A stretch of 64,000 nucleotides of DNA, taken from NCBI GenBank assembly GCA_015499995.1, contig JADNRV010000107.1:124001-188000 (forward strand), in the 5' to 3' direction. Below are positions 50,862-61,907 of the stretch, piece by piece. Position 1 is the first letter of the stretch; each line of letters begins with the position of its first letter. The notes beneath the pieces were generated by a model. That model was not told where the DNA came from. It was given only the letters and a program-made list of their open reading frames with translations, and made no database searches. Position numbers and translations under genes: made by a program. Source of the stretch: Flammula alnicola. Its lineage: Eukaryota; Basidiomycota; Agaricomycetes; Agaricales; Strophariaceae.

Positions 50862-52904
50862 GGAGATTGAATGGGTGCGTTTAGTTGAGTCGTTAAATGT
50901 GGTATGTAAAGCGGAATGCTAGATGGGTATATCGTCAGAGTCCTGAATAGCACCAGCTAGGCATAAAAGCAACTTACGGTTTGAGATGCGACAGAATTTT
51001 TGTCAGGCTGCCTTGGATTTCTTGGTGAAGGTATTGAATCCCTTAAATCGTTGGGCAACTACTAGTAGGCGGATAAGCTTAATTAAGTCGTAAAAAAATC
51101 ATTTGAACCCACCAAACGACGACAGAAAACAGTGGCTTGTCAATGAGCCCTCGGTGTGGGTGAAAATCGGAGGAGCTGCCTGTGTCAAAGCATAGGAAGG
51201 GGCTGTTTGAAATACGCAAAACATGTTATGTCGGCGTGTTGTCTCCAGAATTAGGTTATCATTAACCCATGTCATCGGATCTGGGGATCATTCATTCTGC
51301 CTGTCGGCTTTAAGAGCAATGTGCAAGTGATAATACAGTTGGGTGATATTTAGACAATGCCCCCGTGGTTAGCGGTCAGCAGACTCGGTAATTGTGTCAA
51401 GGTGGAGCTTCCGGTGCGCTTGAGCGCTTAGGCTGAGCTTGGGCGCTTAAATATTAACCAGCTGAGCGACGGACATGAACAAAATGTCTCTGAATAATAT
51501 TTGTCAGTGGGAGCAAGATTGGGTGGAAAAATTTGAACCTACGGAAGTGCACTGAAGAGTCCCCTCCCAACTTTGTCCCAAGGCGGACGATAATCTCATG
51601 TCGAGTTTGGAAGCTGCCTCTATTAATAGTCAAGCTCGAGCATTGCTTGACGTGCGAATGCCATTGTCACCGGTGAAAATACCGCCATGACACGTCCTAA
51701 CTCTCTACTAGTACTATTAAAAAAATTGTTATCGATTGCTACGACTCAGTATAAACACGGAACCCCCTTTAGATGATCGACTTGATGCATTCAAGTTGGG
51801 ATGAAGGCGGGGAATACTGGTGCAACATCCCTCTATTGATCGTTAGGCCGTCCAGATGTTATATCGTTTGCTCGATGAGGAACATTTTGTGCGTAGTGTC
51901 CCAACGTTGCCGCTGCTGCCACGAAGCGGGTTTAAAAGTTCACATAGAAAGGCAGTATCTTCATCATCATTGATCGATGATCACGTATATATAGTAGACG
52001 GCGAGATGCTGTATCGCACCAGTAGTGAGCAAATTTAGATATCGTGTCGATATCCATGAATTCTATGCTATCACAATGATCTCTGAGTCGTCCACGGAGA
52101 ATAAGGAAACAAGTAGTCATTGCCGTACTCACTGGCAGCTTCACATCAGCGAACCTTTTATATATGCTGTACTTCTGGCAGCACTATTCATAGTAAGTAT
52201 AGATGCACATGTCCTTTACATTTCCCTGTAAAAGCCACGGCCTAGATCCCTAGCTGTAGGACCATGGATCGCCGAGGATCCAATATTCTTGCTGCTCATG
52301 AAACACATTTTCAAGTGGTACCCTTTGAAGGTAAAGGCATCGATGTTGATTCCTGGGTTTTCGTGTCGCCCACCCCATCTCGAGAATTGTTTGGATGATA
52401 ACCGGGAATCTTTCAATGTGTGATCCTTGGACGATCCCCATGTTAGACGGAGAGCCTTTACATTTTTACTTTGCGTGATTCATCGGGACCTGAAGATATC
52501 GTTTGGAGGCATAGTCTGGCACAGGTGGCAAATTAGTTCTCCAAAAAGTCGTTTTCCTACATTGTAGGCCATAGTGCGCCGATCGAGATTGGAGGCCTGG
52601 AACATATGTGGCTGTGTGGGCACCTGAGGTCTAGCGCCCATGATGATGAAGATGGCTTCGGTCACTCTTTCCATGACCACCATCTATCCGTAGATCGAGA
52701 ACGAGCCGAGTCATACCAGTCTCCGCGAAGTGGCAGCCTACTTCGTTAAGTCCCCACGACGCAGTTGACTCCAACCTTCCAAAGACACCAAAGCTAATAA
52801 GCGTGTTTACGGTCAAGTCATCATCGTAAGTCCAGCATAACAGAGCGTATCATAACTGAATCTGATAAACATATCGAGCAAAGGGCTTACGATTTCACAC
52901 GCCA
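50862..52904. other. Gene-poor spacer
   Basis: No supported gene. Several short frames near 51.8-52.8 kb lack motifs and show no consistent splicing. Confidence 0.45.
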
Positions 52905-54527
52905 ATGAATCAAAAATACGGACATCCGGAGCATTCGACTGACCTGTCCCCACATCCTCTTCCATACAAACAGTTATCCGCCGGTTCCCTCTACAATCCC
53001 AACTACCCTCTTCATCACGAGTCTCCACCGTCTTCGTCTAGACCCCATCTACACCTAAATACACCAGCTGAGGCGTACAGTAGGTCATACGAGCAATTAT
53101 CCGCTGGGATCATGTACAACCCAAGTTCTGCGACCCACGAGGTGGACCCACCGTCTTGGCCCAACCATGGAACAGAGAACGTCCGTCCCAGCACACTAGT
53201 ACACAATTCGCCCGTGGCTGGCCCTTACCCCACGTCTCCAATCCATCCGTTCAATACCACACAGGATCCACCCTGTCAAGTCTCTCACTCTGCAGGCCAC
53301 GAAGGACATCGCCATCCGTCGCACCGCACCGTCGCTTCTGGAGAGCTTTATAACCCATACAACCCCTATAGGATGCCAGAGGCGTGCTCGTCTCATGAGG
53401 CCTTGCCGCGACTCGGAGCGTACACTCAGAACTCCCCCCAGGAATACACGCCCCCCGTCTATCATCCACATCCTGTCAGGCACCGCCTACAACCTGAGAT
53501 GTCTCCGTTCTCGCTCCTAGCACACGCGCCGCCGAAGGCAACCTCCGACTCGTTGACTTCCGTCCATGGAAGTGCGAGCGGTGAATCTCCAGGCGACGAC
53601 GATAAGCACGCGCACCACTTCTGGGCCGAAGTTCCCGTTGAACCCAATCGGCCATATGGGAACGATGGACATATTGCGACCCCTCGTCCAGCGCCTCCGT
53701 CCGTAAAGCAGACGCCGGAGGGGGAAATATCCGACTCGTTAACGTCTGTCCATGGAAGTGGGGGTGGGGAGTCAGCACATGACAATAACATGCATGAACA
53801 CCGCCTGCAGGCCCCATCGCCAGCAGAACTATCCCGTCGGTCATCCTTGATGCGTCCTGGACAAGACTTGCCCACGCCGCAACCTAGCGTCCATCCAAGT
53901 CGCGCCTCCACTATCAATCATCGACAATCTTCCTTGCATCCAGATGACCAAAGGAACGTCGACGGATCTATTTCAACTCCAAGCGTTCATTTACAACCGA
54001 GTCGGACGTCTACTATCAGCCGCCAACCCTCCTTACATCCGAATACAGGACTCGATGGGCCCAATTCAAATCACAGCGTTCATCTGCAGACGTCGCCGAG
54101 TCGGGCGTCGACTATCAGTCGTTCAAATTCTTCCCTGCATCCGAGTCAGGGACATAAAACACCTACACCTTCCATCACTCACTCGAAACGTGCATACGTT
54201 ACCAGCGAGCATTCGAGCGCGACCTTGCATTCCGATCAAGGCCACGGCGCCGATGGGCCCACTTCACATTCCAGCCTTCACTTGCATCGGAGTCGCACGT
54301 TTACTACCATCAGTCAGCATTCGCACCCAAATGAAGGACACAACACACCTACGCCCTCCGCAGCGCATCTGCATCCGAGTCGGGCCGCCTCCGCTGTCAG
54401 TCGTTCGCATTCCTCCCTGCATCGCAATGAAGGAGACGGCGCGCCCCCCGACAGCGTTTACCAGATATCCGTAGTTCAACCTAGTACCCCGGATCAACAC
54501 CAGAGTGACGGCGGCTGGGGCGGGTGA
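52905..54527 (+). CDS. Repetitive, disordered hypothetical protein
   Basis: A single open frame of 540 codons, unusual in this intron-rich window. The protein has three repeat zones. Residues 1 to about 155 carry three copies of a motif like QLSAGSLYNP. A middle zone has two copies of SDSLTSVHGS followed by GES. The C-terminal zone has about six copies of a roughly 40-residue unit, HPSRASTISR ... SSLHP ... GHNTPTPS. Composition is dominated by Ser, His, Pro and Thr, without membrane segments or a signal peptide, so it is probably disordered. I do not recognise a family. A decayed copy lies at 58.2-59.1 kb. Confidence 0.65.
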   Translation: MNQKYGHPEHSTDLSPHPLPYKQLSAGSLYNPNYPLHHESPPSSSRPHLHLNTPAEAYSRSYEQLSAGIMYNPSSATHEVDPPSWPNHGTENVRPSTLVHNSPVAGPYPTSPIHPFNTTQDPPCQVSHSAGHEGHRHPSHRTVASGELYNPYNPYRMPEACSSHEALPRLGAYTQNSPQEYTPPVYHPHPVRHRLQPEMSPFSLLAHAPPKATSDSLTSVHGSASGESPGDDDKHAHHFWAEVPVEPNRPYGNDGHIATPRPAPPSVKQTPEGEISDSLTSVHGSGGGESAHDNNMHEHRLQAPSPAELSRRSSLMRPGQDLPTPQPSVHPSRASTINHRQSSLHPDDQRNVDGSISTPSVHLQPSRTSTISRQPSLHPNTGLDGPNSNHSVHLQTSPSRASTISRSNSSLHPSQGHKTPTPSITHSKRAYVTSEHSSATLHSDQGHGADGPTSHSSLHLHRSRTFTTISQHSHPNEGHNTPTPSAAHLHPSRAASAVSRSHSSLHRNEGDGAPPDSVYQISVVQPSTPDQHQSDGGWGG

Positions 54528-55100
54528 GAGTGTTCATCGATCGTGAATGCAATTGAACCTCTGCATCCGAGTGAACGTTCAGAATTGTTGAAGTCGAGTC
54601 GTAAAACGAGCTTGAAAGAAGGATGACGCAGTTCCAGTTTGACTATATCTTTACTATGTAATTGTAAAAGATGTGTACGGCGTAAGCAAAAAAGTATCCA
54701 ATTTAGGATGGAGCAGCAGGTCATGTATAGAGCGACAGCAAGAGGTAGATGGACGTGTTGGAAGGCTAAGAAAAATTGACAAGCAAATTTCCTCTCTAGC
54801 GTGTTAAGGCAGCGCGGCGCCGTGCGGTATAGAGTCGCAGGTTCGTTGCATTATGATTCGCGCTGCGCTGGCCACACATGGACATGGACAGCTACATCCT
54901 AATCTTGGGCGCTAAGCGCCAGTCCCACTGCAACAACGAGCATGAACGACGAAGAGAAGCACATGTTAATTTAGATACTGTGAACAACTCTAAGTTGAAG
55001 GAAACTGATGTAGATCACAGGCGCCCGGTGGCGGGGGCTCGCGTGCACCCATACCACGCTAGCCAGCATGCCAGAGTCGTTGCCCGGCAATTAAAATCGC
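54528..55100. other. Convergent spacer
   Basis: 3' regions of the repetitive gene and the DUF6534-type gene; nothing else seen. Confidence 0.45.
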
Positions 55101-57042
55101 CTACAGCATTCCTTCAGTGAACATCTGCCTCTTGTAGTCCTACCACAAAAATGTCAAGGGTGATGTTAGACACGTAAATAAAACAAATATTCACCGAGTC
55201 AGTTCGGGTTTCATTGTTCACAATGATCTGGAGGCGGCCGTCTTCATTAACGTTGGTTGATCTACCGATGGACAAAGTTTCCATCGGTATGGCGTTCTGA
55301 GTCCAGTCAGGATCACTCATATGCGCTTTCTTCACGACATGCTGACGTGAGTTGAGACTGTTAAGAAGATATGAGTAAAGTCAACGGAGAAATACACAAT
55401 GCGGAGAAACGTACGTTGCCAAAGCGCTGTTCATATATACTGGCTGGGTGTTAGATTTGCAACGAAGCGAAGAAACTGTGTCACGTACACTTGCTGCTCA
55501 GAGTAAGGCCAATGAAGAAATAGAAAGTGCCTGGAAGAGCGAGGAACTATAGAAATGAAATGCGTAAGTTGGAGGTCAAAGCCACTGAAATTTGACTGAC
55601 GAGGATCATGTTTAAGGCAGCGCATATTGCAGTCAACATCCCACGGTTAATAGCGTGAACCATCAATGTGTGTAGCATGGAATCCGTCCTGAATGAGACG
55701 GAAAATTCATTGAATAATCCATTGCACACATAGCATATATTACTCACGACTTCACGCGGCCCTTATGTTTTCCCAAGTTGCAGACAAGAGACGATGTAAT
55801 TGTGATATCACAAACAAGGGCGCAGGCTGCTTGAAGTGTGGTGATGGCCTACGAAATGAATAGACTTGTAGGAAATAAAAGATGCAGGACTCTACCTTGG
55901 TGCTGTCGAGCTGCTCAAACGATTGCATTCTAATCCTGTCCAGGTGGTGAACCAATGAACAACACATTTTATAGGAAGTCCACGAACGTGATGAGTGTTT
56001 GTGCTAGTATTCATAGAGGTAGTCAGTACGACATTCGATAGGTTGCGAAACCAACCATACCCAATCCCGATCCTGAATCGCAGGAAGTTGCTCATCAGAA
56101 GGAAGTTCACTTGAGTGTACGTGCTAAACGTACCAATCCCGGTGAGGGCCAGTACCACCTTTAATATATGGTTCAAACATTTCATCGCGTAGATAAATTC
56201 TGGCACATACAATAATTATGGGGATGAGCTTCTTCTTCTTCTCCACTGAGTTTATAGTCAGACAAAGGAGACGATCTTGGAGAGAATTTGAAACTCACAA
56301 AATGCATAGATACAGTAGGCGAAATACCTGGAATAGAACCAGTCATATCTTCACATCTAAATCTGAATCGTCTTCGAGCAAGGCGTGCACTGACATTTGG
56401 ACTATAAATGCTGAAAGGTACTGGACGCGATGTTAGTCTTATTAGCTTCACGCGAGGATCCGAATCCTGACCATAGCGAATAGTTGAATCTGTTTATCCT
56501 ACAATGAGAATAGTTTCATGCAATGTGTACTATGCGTACATACCGAATCTTGCCTATTAGGAGAGACATATCGTATTTTCAGTAATTTGGCATAAAAAAG
56601 TCGGCACCAAAAACGACGCACCAATGGATTATAAATAACCCAGGAACGCTTCCAAAATCGTCGATGAAATATAGGTAAGTAACCTGGAAATAAACGATGA
56701 TTTGGAACGTCTCGACCACTCTGTAAAACGATTGAGCGACCTGGAAATTATTCAAATCAAACTGGATTCAGACGGACACCAACGATGCCACCTAGAAAGT
56801 TGACAGGCAAATTAACATCTCAGTCTCTGGTATAAAATATTGTCAACACTTACCATCGCTCTGATGGCCCAGTGATCTTTGCTATACCAATGGAAGTACA
56901 ACCATGCCTGTAGCAGACCACAGCCTTGAAGGCTAAGCATGTCTCAGCGTCGAGAAAATACAAACATTGAATGAACTTACAGAGTCTGGAGCCATATGCT
57001 GACTAGCCAGAGCCCAAATGTCGAATCGAGAGGGCTTCCCAT
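55101..57042 (-). CDS. DUF6534-type multi-pass membrane protein
   Basis: Many small exons encode a membrane protein of the agaricomycete-expanded DUF6534 type. Segments in order: MGSPLDSTFGLWLVSIWLQT, LLQGCGLLQAWLYFHWYSKDH, FQIIVYFQVTYLYFIDDFGS, YLSAFIVQMYFAYCIYAF, VVLALTGIGTFSTYTQ. The DUF6534 core follows (ITTLQAACALVCDITITSSL, LHTLMVHAINRGMLTAICA, LPGTFYFFIGLTLSSK, LNSR), then a soluble tail. One exon (56553-56544) is only 10 nt, coding within HWQDS, followed by a 27-nt exon. The middle part near 55.97-56.1 kb is hard to join, so the model is approximate there. Function is unknown; the family may be membrane sensors. Confidence 0.7.
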
Positions 57043-58189
57043 TCTTTACTTGACCGGCCTTGGCCTCGCAAATCTTTAAGTACGGTGCGTCCAGAGTACT
57101 AAGTAATCGAAGTCAAACACTGTCATGATGCGCCACATGTTCCATGTAACCAAGGTCACGGCGAGTTTACATCGCAGTGGCGTGCTTCCGTGGTCCATAT
57201 CGTCTGGCGGGCGAGCCTCTCTGGTGAATATCGTATGACATACCGCCTCCGACAGGTTCAGAAAGAAGGTTGCGGAGATCTCGTCTGATGGAAAAGTGAC
57301 AGGTGGTGTGTGTATGTGTGTGATGATCGCGACGCTCAATGAATGTATCATACTCGAAATTTACATAAACCATTCATAATTCATTCCACCCCCACTTCCA
57401 TTTGACCCGGTGACCCACAATTGGATATCTGGAGCTAACAGAAGCGCTGGAACCGGATACCAACGAGTTATGTAAAGTTTAAACAATTGCCCCCTAAAAT
57501 GAAGCTGTTTTCATATCACTGGGCCCTTGCCGTGCCTAGTACCAACACACTCACCAGGGGAAAAAACATTACGACCACCTTGTTCGACACCGTGGTTTTA
57601 AATCGGTGGCAGTGGGCGATGCTTATTCATATGCGTAGTGAATTAACAATCGTATATAACGTTAGTTAGTTACTGTACATACTATCTCAGTCGCCGTTTC
57701 ATGAGGACTCTACGACAGTTCTCCCTGGCAATAAACCGACCCCCACAGTGCGGGCTGAAATTCTTATTGAATTGACCTATATAATAACAAGTTACCATCA
57801 CCAAACCTCGCCCCAAGCCATGGTTCTGTCGACGGCTCTTATTCCAAGAGTGCGCAGTTACTGAATGTTGAGAATGACGGCAGTGACTGCCGTTCCGTGC
57901 AAGGCTTTTGCAGGGGTGTCCGGCTCTTGCCGAGATAACTCGGCAAACGGGCGTCTATTTACATAACTCGTTGGTACGAGAGAAGGACCAGCGCACTTGC
58001 CTAATCGTCCTGTTCACGTCAGGTTGCCTAGAGTTGGCCTACTCAATTTGTTGTTGCGTTGTCAGCATCCTTTCTGTTTTTGTCGTCGCGTCGATGTCTC
58101 AAATCAGTCGTGCACGGGCATATGTTCTCTATCTCTTGCTCGCCCCTTGCGTGTTTCGCCCTTACCTTAATGCCTCATCCATTGGAGAG
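57043..58189. other. Intergenic spacer
   Basis: A minus-strand frame at 57076-57351 has no motif and is not needed for the downstream gene. No other feature recognised. Confidence 0.4.
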
Positions 58190-59127
58190 CGACGGTCCCA
58201 TCTTCTCGGTCATCTTGCTCACCCTCGTCCAGGGCCTGCGGGTTCGCCTTCGTCTGTAGAGCATACTCCGGCGGGGGAATTCTCCGACTCATTAATATCC
58301 GCCCCTGGAAGTGTGAATGGGGAGCCATCACGAGACGATAACACGCGCGAATACCATCTCCAAGCCCAATTCCCAGCAGAGCCATCCTGGCAATCGTCCT
58401 TGGTACATCCTGAAAATGACGTGCCACCTCACTCCGTGGCTTAGCGCCCATCCGAGTCACGCATCCACATCAACAATCCTCCTCTTCCTCCTTGCATCTG
58501 GATAACCTAGGACACGCCGACGGACCCATTTTAACTCCAAGCATCGCCTGCATTTCTTCCCATTGGACGTCTACTATTAGCCATCAATGCTCCTCACATC
58601 CGAATCAATTCCACCTTGGAGTGATGCATTCCGCCAGTCTGTCGTCTGCCAAGTCTTCTTTTCTTTGCCATTTTTCGTCGCCGTCGTTGACTCGTTAATT
58701 TAGGTGCCATTGTGTGAGCGGTAGAAGGGAAAAGGTGTTGGTCATCCTTGCATTTGAGCCAAGGGACACAACGCACCTACGCCTTCCACCACCCATTCGA
58801 GACGCGCATCCGTTACCAGTCAGCTTTCGCATTCCAATCAAGGACACGCCGACGGGCCTACTTCACATTCCGGCGTTCACCTGCATTCGAGTGGCGCGCT
58901 CTGCGACTGTGGACAGCCTTCTCTTCCCTTCCTTGCATTCCAGTCAAGGACACGACACGCTTACGCTCTCCACAGCGCATCGCCGTCGGAGTCATGCCGC
59001 GTCTCCTCGTTGCATCGCAATCAAGGGACACGACACGCCTTTTATTAGACAGATTAGTGTCGGTCGTTCAGCCTCGCACCCCCCGGCTTATGACGAGAGT
59101 GGCTGAAGATGGCTGGTGCCCATGAAG
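58190..59127 (+). pseudogene. Decayed copy of the repetitive-protein gene
   Basis: Homology to 53.65-54.54 kb is visible. GEFSDSLISAPGS parallels GEISDSLTSVHGS, and NTREYHLQAQFPAEPS parallels NMHEHRLQAPSPAELS. The same order of SRAST- and GHxTPT-like repeats continues in shifting frames, ending near GWCP where the intact gene ends GGWGG. Stop codons and frameshifts break it (first stop near 58444), so no full product is possible. The N-terminal LYNP repeats are absent. It is a partial duplication in direct orientation, with the DUF6534-type gene lying between the two copies. Confidence 0.75.
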
Positions 59128-60159
59128 GTGGTCATCGATTGCGGATAAGTACGCAGGCATAGCATGGGGTCAACTGCTTCAAGTTCGCAAAAAATGAGGG
59201 AGGAAAAGGCACGACGCATTTCGATGACTTACTTGTAAGTAAAGGACGTGTAATGTACAAGTCAAATAACTCTCCCAGGAGGGTTGGAGAACTTGAAGTA
59301 TAGCGATAGCGAGAGCGAGAGGTGCGTTTGAGTTACTTGTAGTACACGACAGAAGTTGGAAAGTACAGAAAAAGTAAAAAGTAAATTTCCGCCCCTGTCC
59401 CAACGGAGTCTGAATTGTCGGATCTCTCGGTTGATAAGATTAGATACGGGCAGGACAGCTCTTGGAATTGAATTTCTTCCTCACTTGCCCCACTGGCAGA
59501 CCGCAGCAAAACCCAACGAACAAACTTGACTGATTGATTGACTCGGACGAGTTCACCCTGAAAGAATGGAAACTTGGACGTCTTGCAATCGCTCTACCCT
59601 TGCCCTTGAACATACATAGCCTATCTCTCTAACTACGCCTCAAGTCCACACCCACACTTCTGAGTACAAGTTATAACGGTTCCAGCGCACACGGTTTACA
59701 TACATCTCACATGCCAGAATCTCACAAAACTTTCGTCCGCGGAATCCGTTTCCTTTCATTTCAAAAAAATTGGCGCTGTCCCCACACCGCCGCTTACCCA
59801 GTGCGCCGCGTACCATGCCACATGCACGTCATCACGTCAGCTGCAGTAATGTAATAGTTCGTTATTCAGCCTTTGCTTTGCTTTAACGTTCATTTCATAA
59901 TATCACATCATACCACATCACATCTCGCGTATCGCATCTCGCAGAGGCAGAGCAGGCAGAGCAACTTTGTGAGCATGGCTTGGAAGTTGGAGCAGGTGGC
60001 TTGGCTTTGATATGTACTTGATACTTGATAATTATCACCGCGGAGAAACGCTCGAGAGCGCTAGCTAGCTTTGAAAACTTGAACACCAGGGTCCACGGAG
60101 GGCGCGACGCGACTACTGTACTATTTCGACCGATCGTTCACGCCTTGTGATGCGTGATG
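59128..60159. other. Gene-poor repeat-like DNA
   Basis: No gene. The right edge (60136-60159) ends in TTGTGATGCGTGATG, a motif that recurs after the adjoining MITE, so the area is probably an older repeat. Confidence 0.4.
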
Positions 60160-60840
60160 TAGGGACTATCATGGATAAATCCGGTAACTACCCGTACCCG
60201 ACCCACGGTTTTTGACCCATATGGTTCAGGTACAGTTCGGTTTGGGTAAATCCGTCATACCTGTGACTGATGTGCCGACGGCATGTTTTATTTATAGTCT
60301 ACTAGTCAGTGAGAGCGTCAATTGAGCGTCAATTCACAAGTTTTAATCTGCCTAACCCAAGCAAAGATGTGTTAGAAAGCTAAAGGGGTGTAGAACTTAA
60401 TTCTGAACAAATGAATATAAAATCTTGATCAATTGGGGTCTAAATCCAGAAGAAGGAACTATTTCAATATTTCTAAGCCCAAATCAGACGAAAAAAAGTT
60501 TGCAATTCTGTCAAACAAGCAGGCCAGACACTAAAAAATTAGACTCGAGTACTTGCCTCCATTTCTCTCTGATATACCACTTATTTTCACAACTCTGAGA
60601 TCCTATTTAAACGGGATGTAGACGAATTATTCAAGAGAGATCACATTTTTTAATTTTTAGATCAATCAGTAAATGTGACACATTAGTTACGCCTATTACA
60701 AAATCGTATTGGCATCAAGGCTAGCCCAATATCCGTGGTACCCACGGTTCTGACCCAAATATCGTGGGTCGGTTCAAACGGATACCGGTCCAAACAATCT
60801 ACGGATAAACCCGGTCTTTGCCGAACCATGATAGTCCCTA
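60160..60840. mobile_element. hAT-like non-autonomous element (681 bp)
   Basis: Ends TAGGGACTATCATGG are inverted at both termini (15 bp). A perfect 8-bp target duplication, GCGTGATG, flanks it at 60152-60159 and 60841-60848. The interior is AT-rich with no transposase. Subterminal CCCACGGTT-like motifs occur near both ends. The exact duplication indicates a fairly recent insertion. Confidence 0.88.
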
Positions 60841-61030
60841 GCGTGATGCCAATAGTTCACTGGCATCGGTGTTCATAACCAGCCGTGATGCGTGATGAAA
60901 CAAATTTTTTGCTCAAATGTTCACAAATTAGCGCGAAGCGCCCGAAAAAATATATTTTACCTGCAACTTTCAATTTCGGCGATGTTCACAGGCCCTTGTG
61001 ATGCGTGACGAATTGCATATTTGTGGGGAC

Positions 61031-61335
61031 TAGGGTTGGGTAAAAAACCCTAGGTTTTTTACCAAAACGTTTTTTACCGGTAAAATACTGGTAAATTACC
61101 AGGTAAATTACCCCCCCTTGGCGGCAGGTCTGTGAGGTTTTTTACTGAATGGCCACGTGATATATATGAGCCGCGCAGGTGGCGAATTTTTTTTTAAAAG
61201 CCTTACGAAAATCAAACCACGTGATGGTAAATTACTGGTAAAATACTGGTAAATTACCTGTCCCTCTCATGGAAAAAATTTTCGAGGTAAATTACTGGTA
61301 AATTACACCCCCTGGAGGTTTTTTACCCAACCCTA
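61031..61335. mobile_element. hAT-like MITE (305 bp)
   Basis: Terminal inverted repeat TAGGGTTGGGTAAAAAACC with a perfect 8-bp target duplication GTGGGGAC at 61023-61030 and 61336-61343. Subterminal repeats of GGTAAATTACTGGTAAA type occupy much of the element. No coding capacity. Confidence 0.88.
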
Positions 61336-61642
61336 GTGGGGACCGGAGTTGGCGACTTTCCGCCCCACTCACGTGATGTCCCAATTTGGAACATCTTATA
61401 TAACACCCTCAAAACGGCAAGACATCAACGAAAATTTATCACAGCCGCGAACCAGCTCATGAGGGCTCGCGCTTGCGTGGCACAACTTCACAATGTATGT
61501 AGAGCAAAGCATAGGATTTGGATAAGGCTATTCATGTGAGAGCCCGGGCTCGTGTGGCATTGTATGTAGAACAAAGATTAAGATAAGATTAAGATAAGAT
61601 AATACATAGATAAGGTACTATCTCTCTAAGTATCAAACAAAA
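61336..61642. other. Short repeat-rich spacer
   Basis: Contains a small tandem of AAGATTAAGATAAGATT type near 61570-61600. No gene. Confidence 0.4.
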
Positions 61643-61907
61643 TTAAGAAGGTTTAGTTGGCACTCGTAGTAAACGTTCTATGAGAGCTTGATTTGTGCCT
61701 CCAGCTGATACTCCGTGGAAGAAACATAACTTATTGAGGTGTTGTCGCTTCAGAGGCAGGAGTAATGAAGAATCTCGGATATTGATGGTTGAGGGATCAA
61801 AGTTGTCGTCGTTACGATGTCCAGGAACAGGTCCCTGCACTTTCCCGATCGATGAAGGGACAGAACGAGGGAAAGCGATAAAGATGCTTAGTGCGGGGTG
61901 TGTGTGA
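61643..61907 (-). pseudogene. SAP-like domain fragment, probable retroelement gag remnant
   Basis: The minus-strand frame ends with LPLKRQHLNKLCFFHG then SAGGTNQALIERLL, which fits the SAP DNA-binding helix pattern seen in some fungal retroelement gag proteins as well as in nuclear proteins. It stops shortly after the domain. The DNA upstream of it on the minus strand (62-64 kb) has LTR-like features but no pol gene is present. Assignment is tentative. Confidence 0.35.

Noticed and set aside
57908..58195. N-terminal part of the open frame starting at 57908 as part of the repetitive-protein gene
   Set aside because: It shows no similarity to the N-terminal LYNP repeats of the intact gene; homology starts only near 58190.
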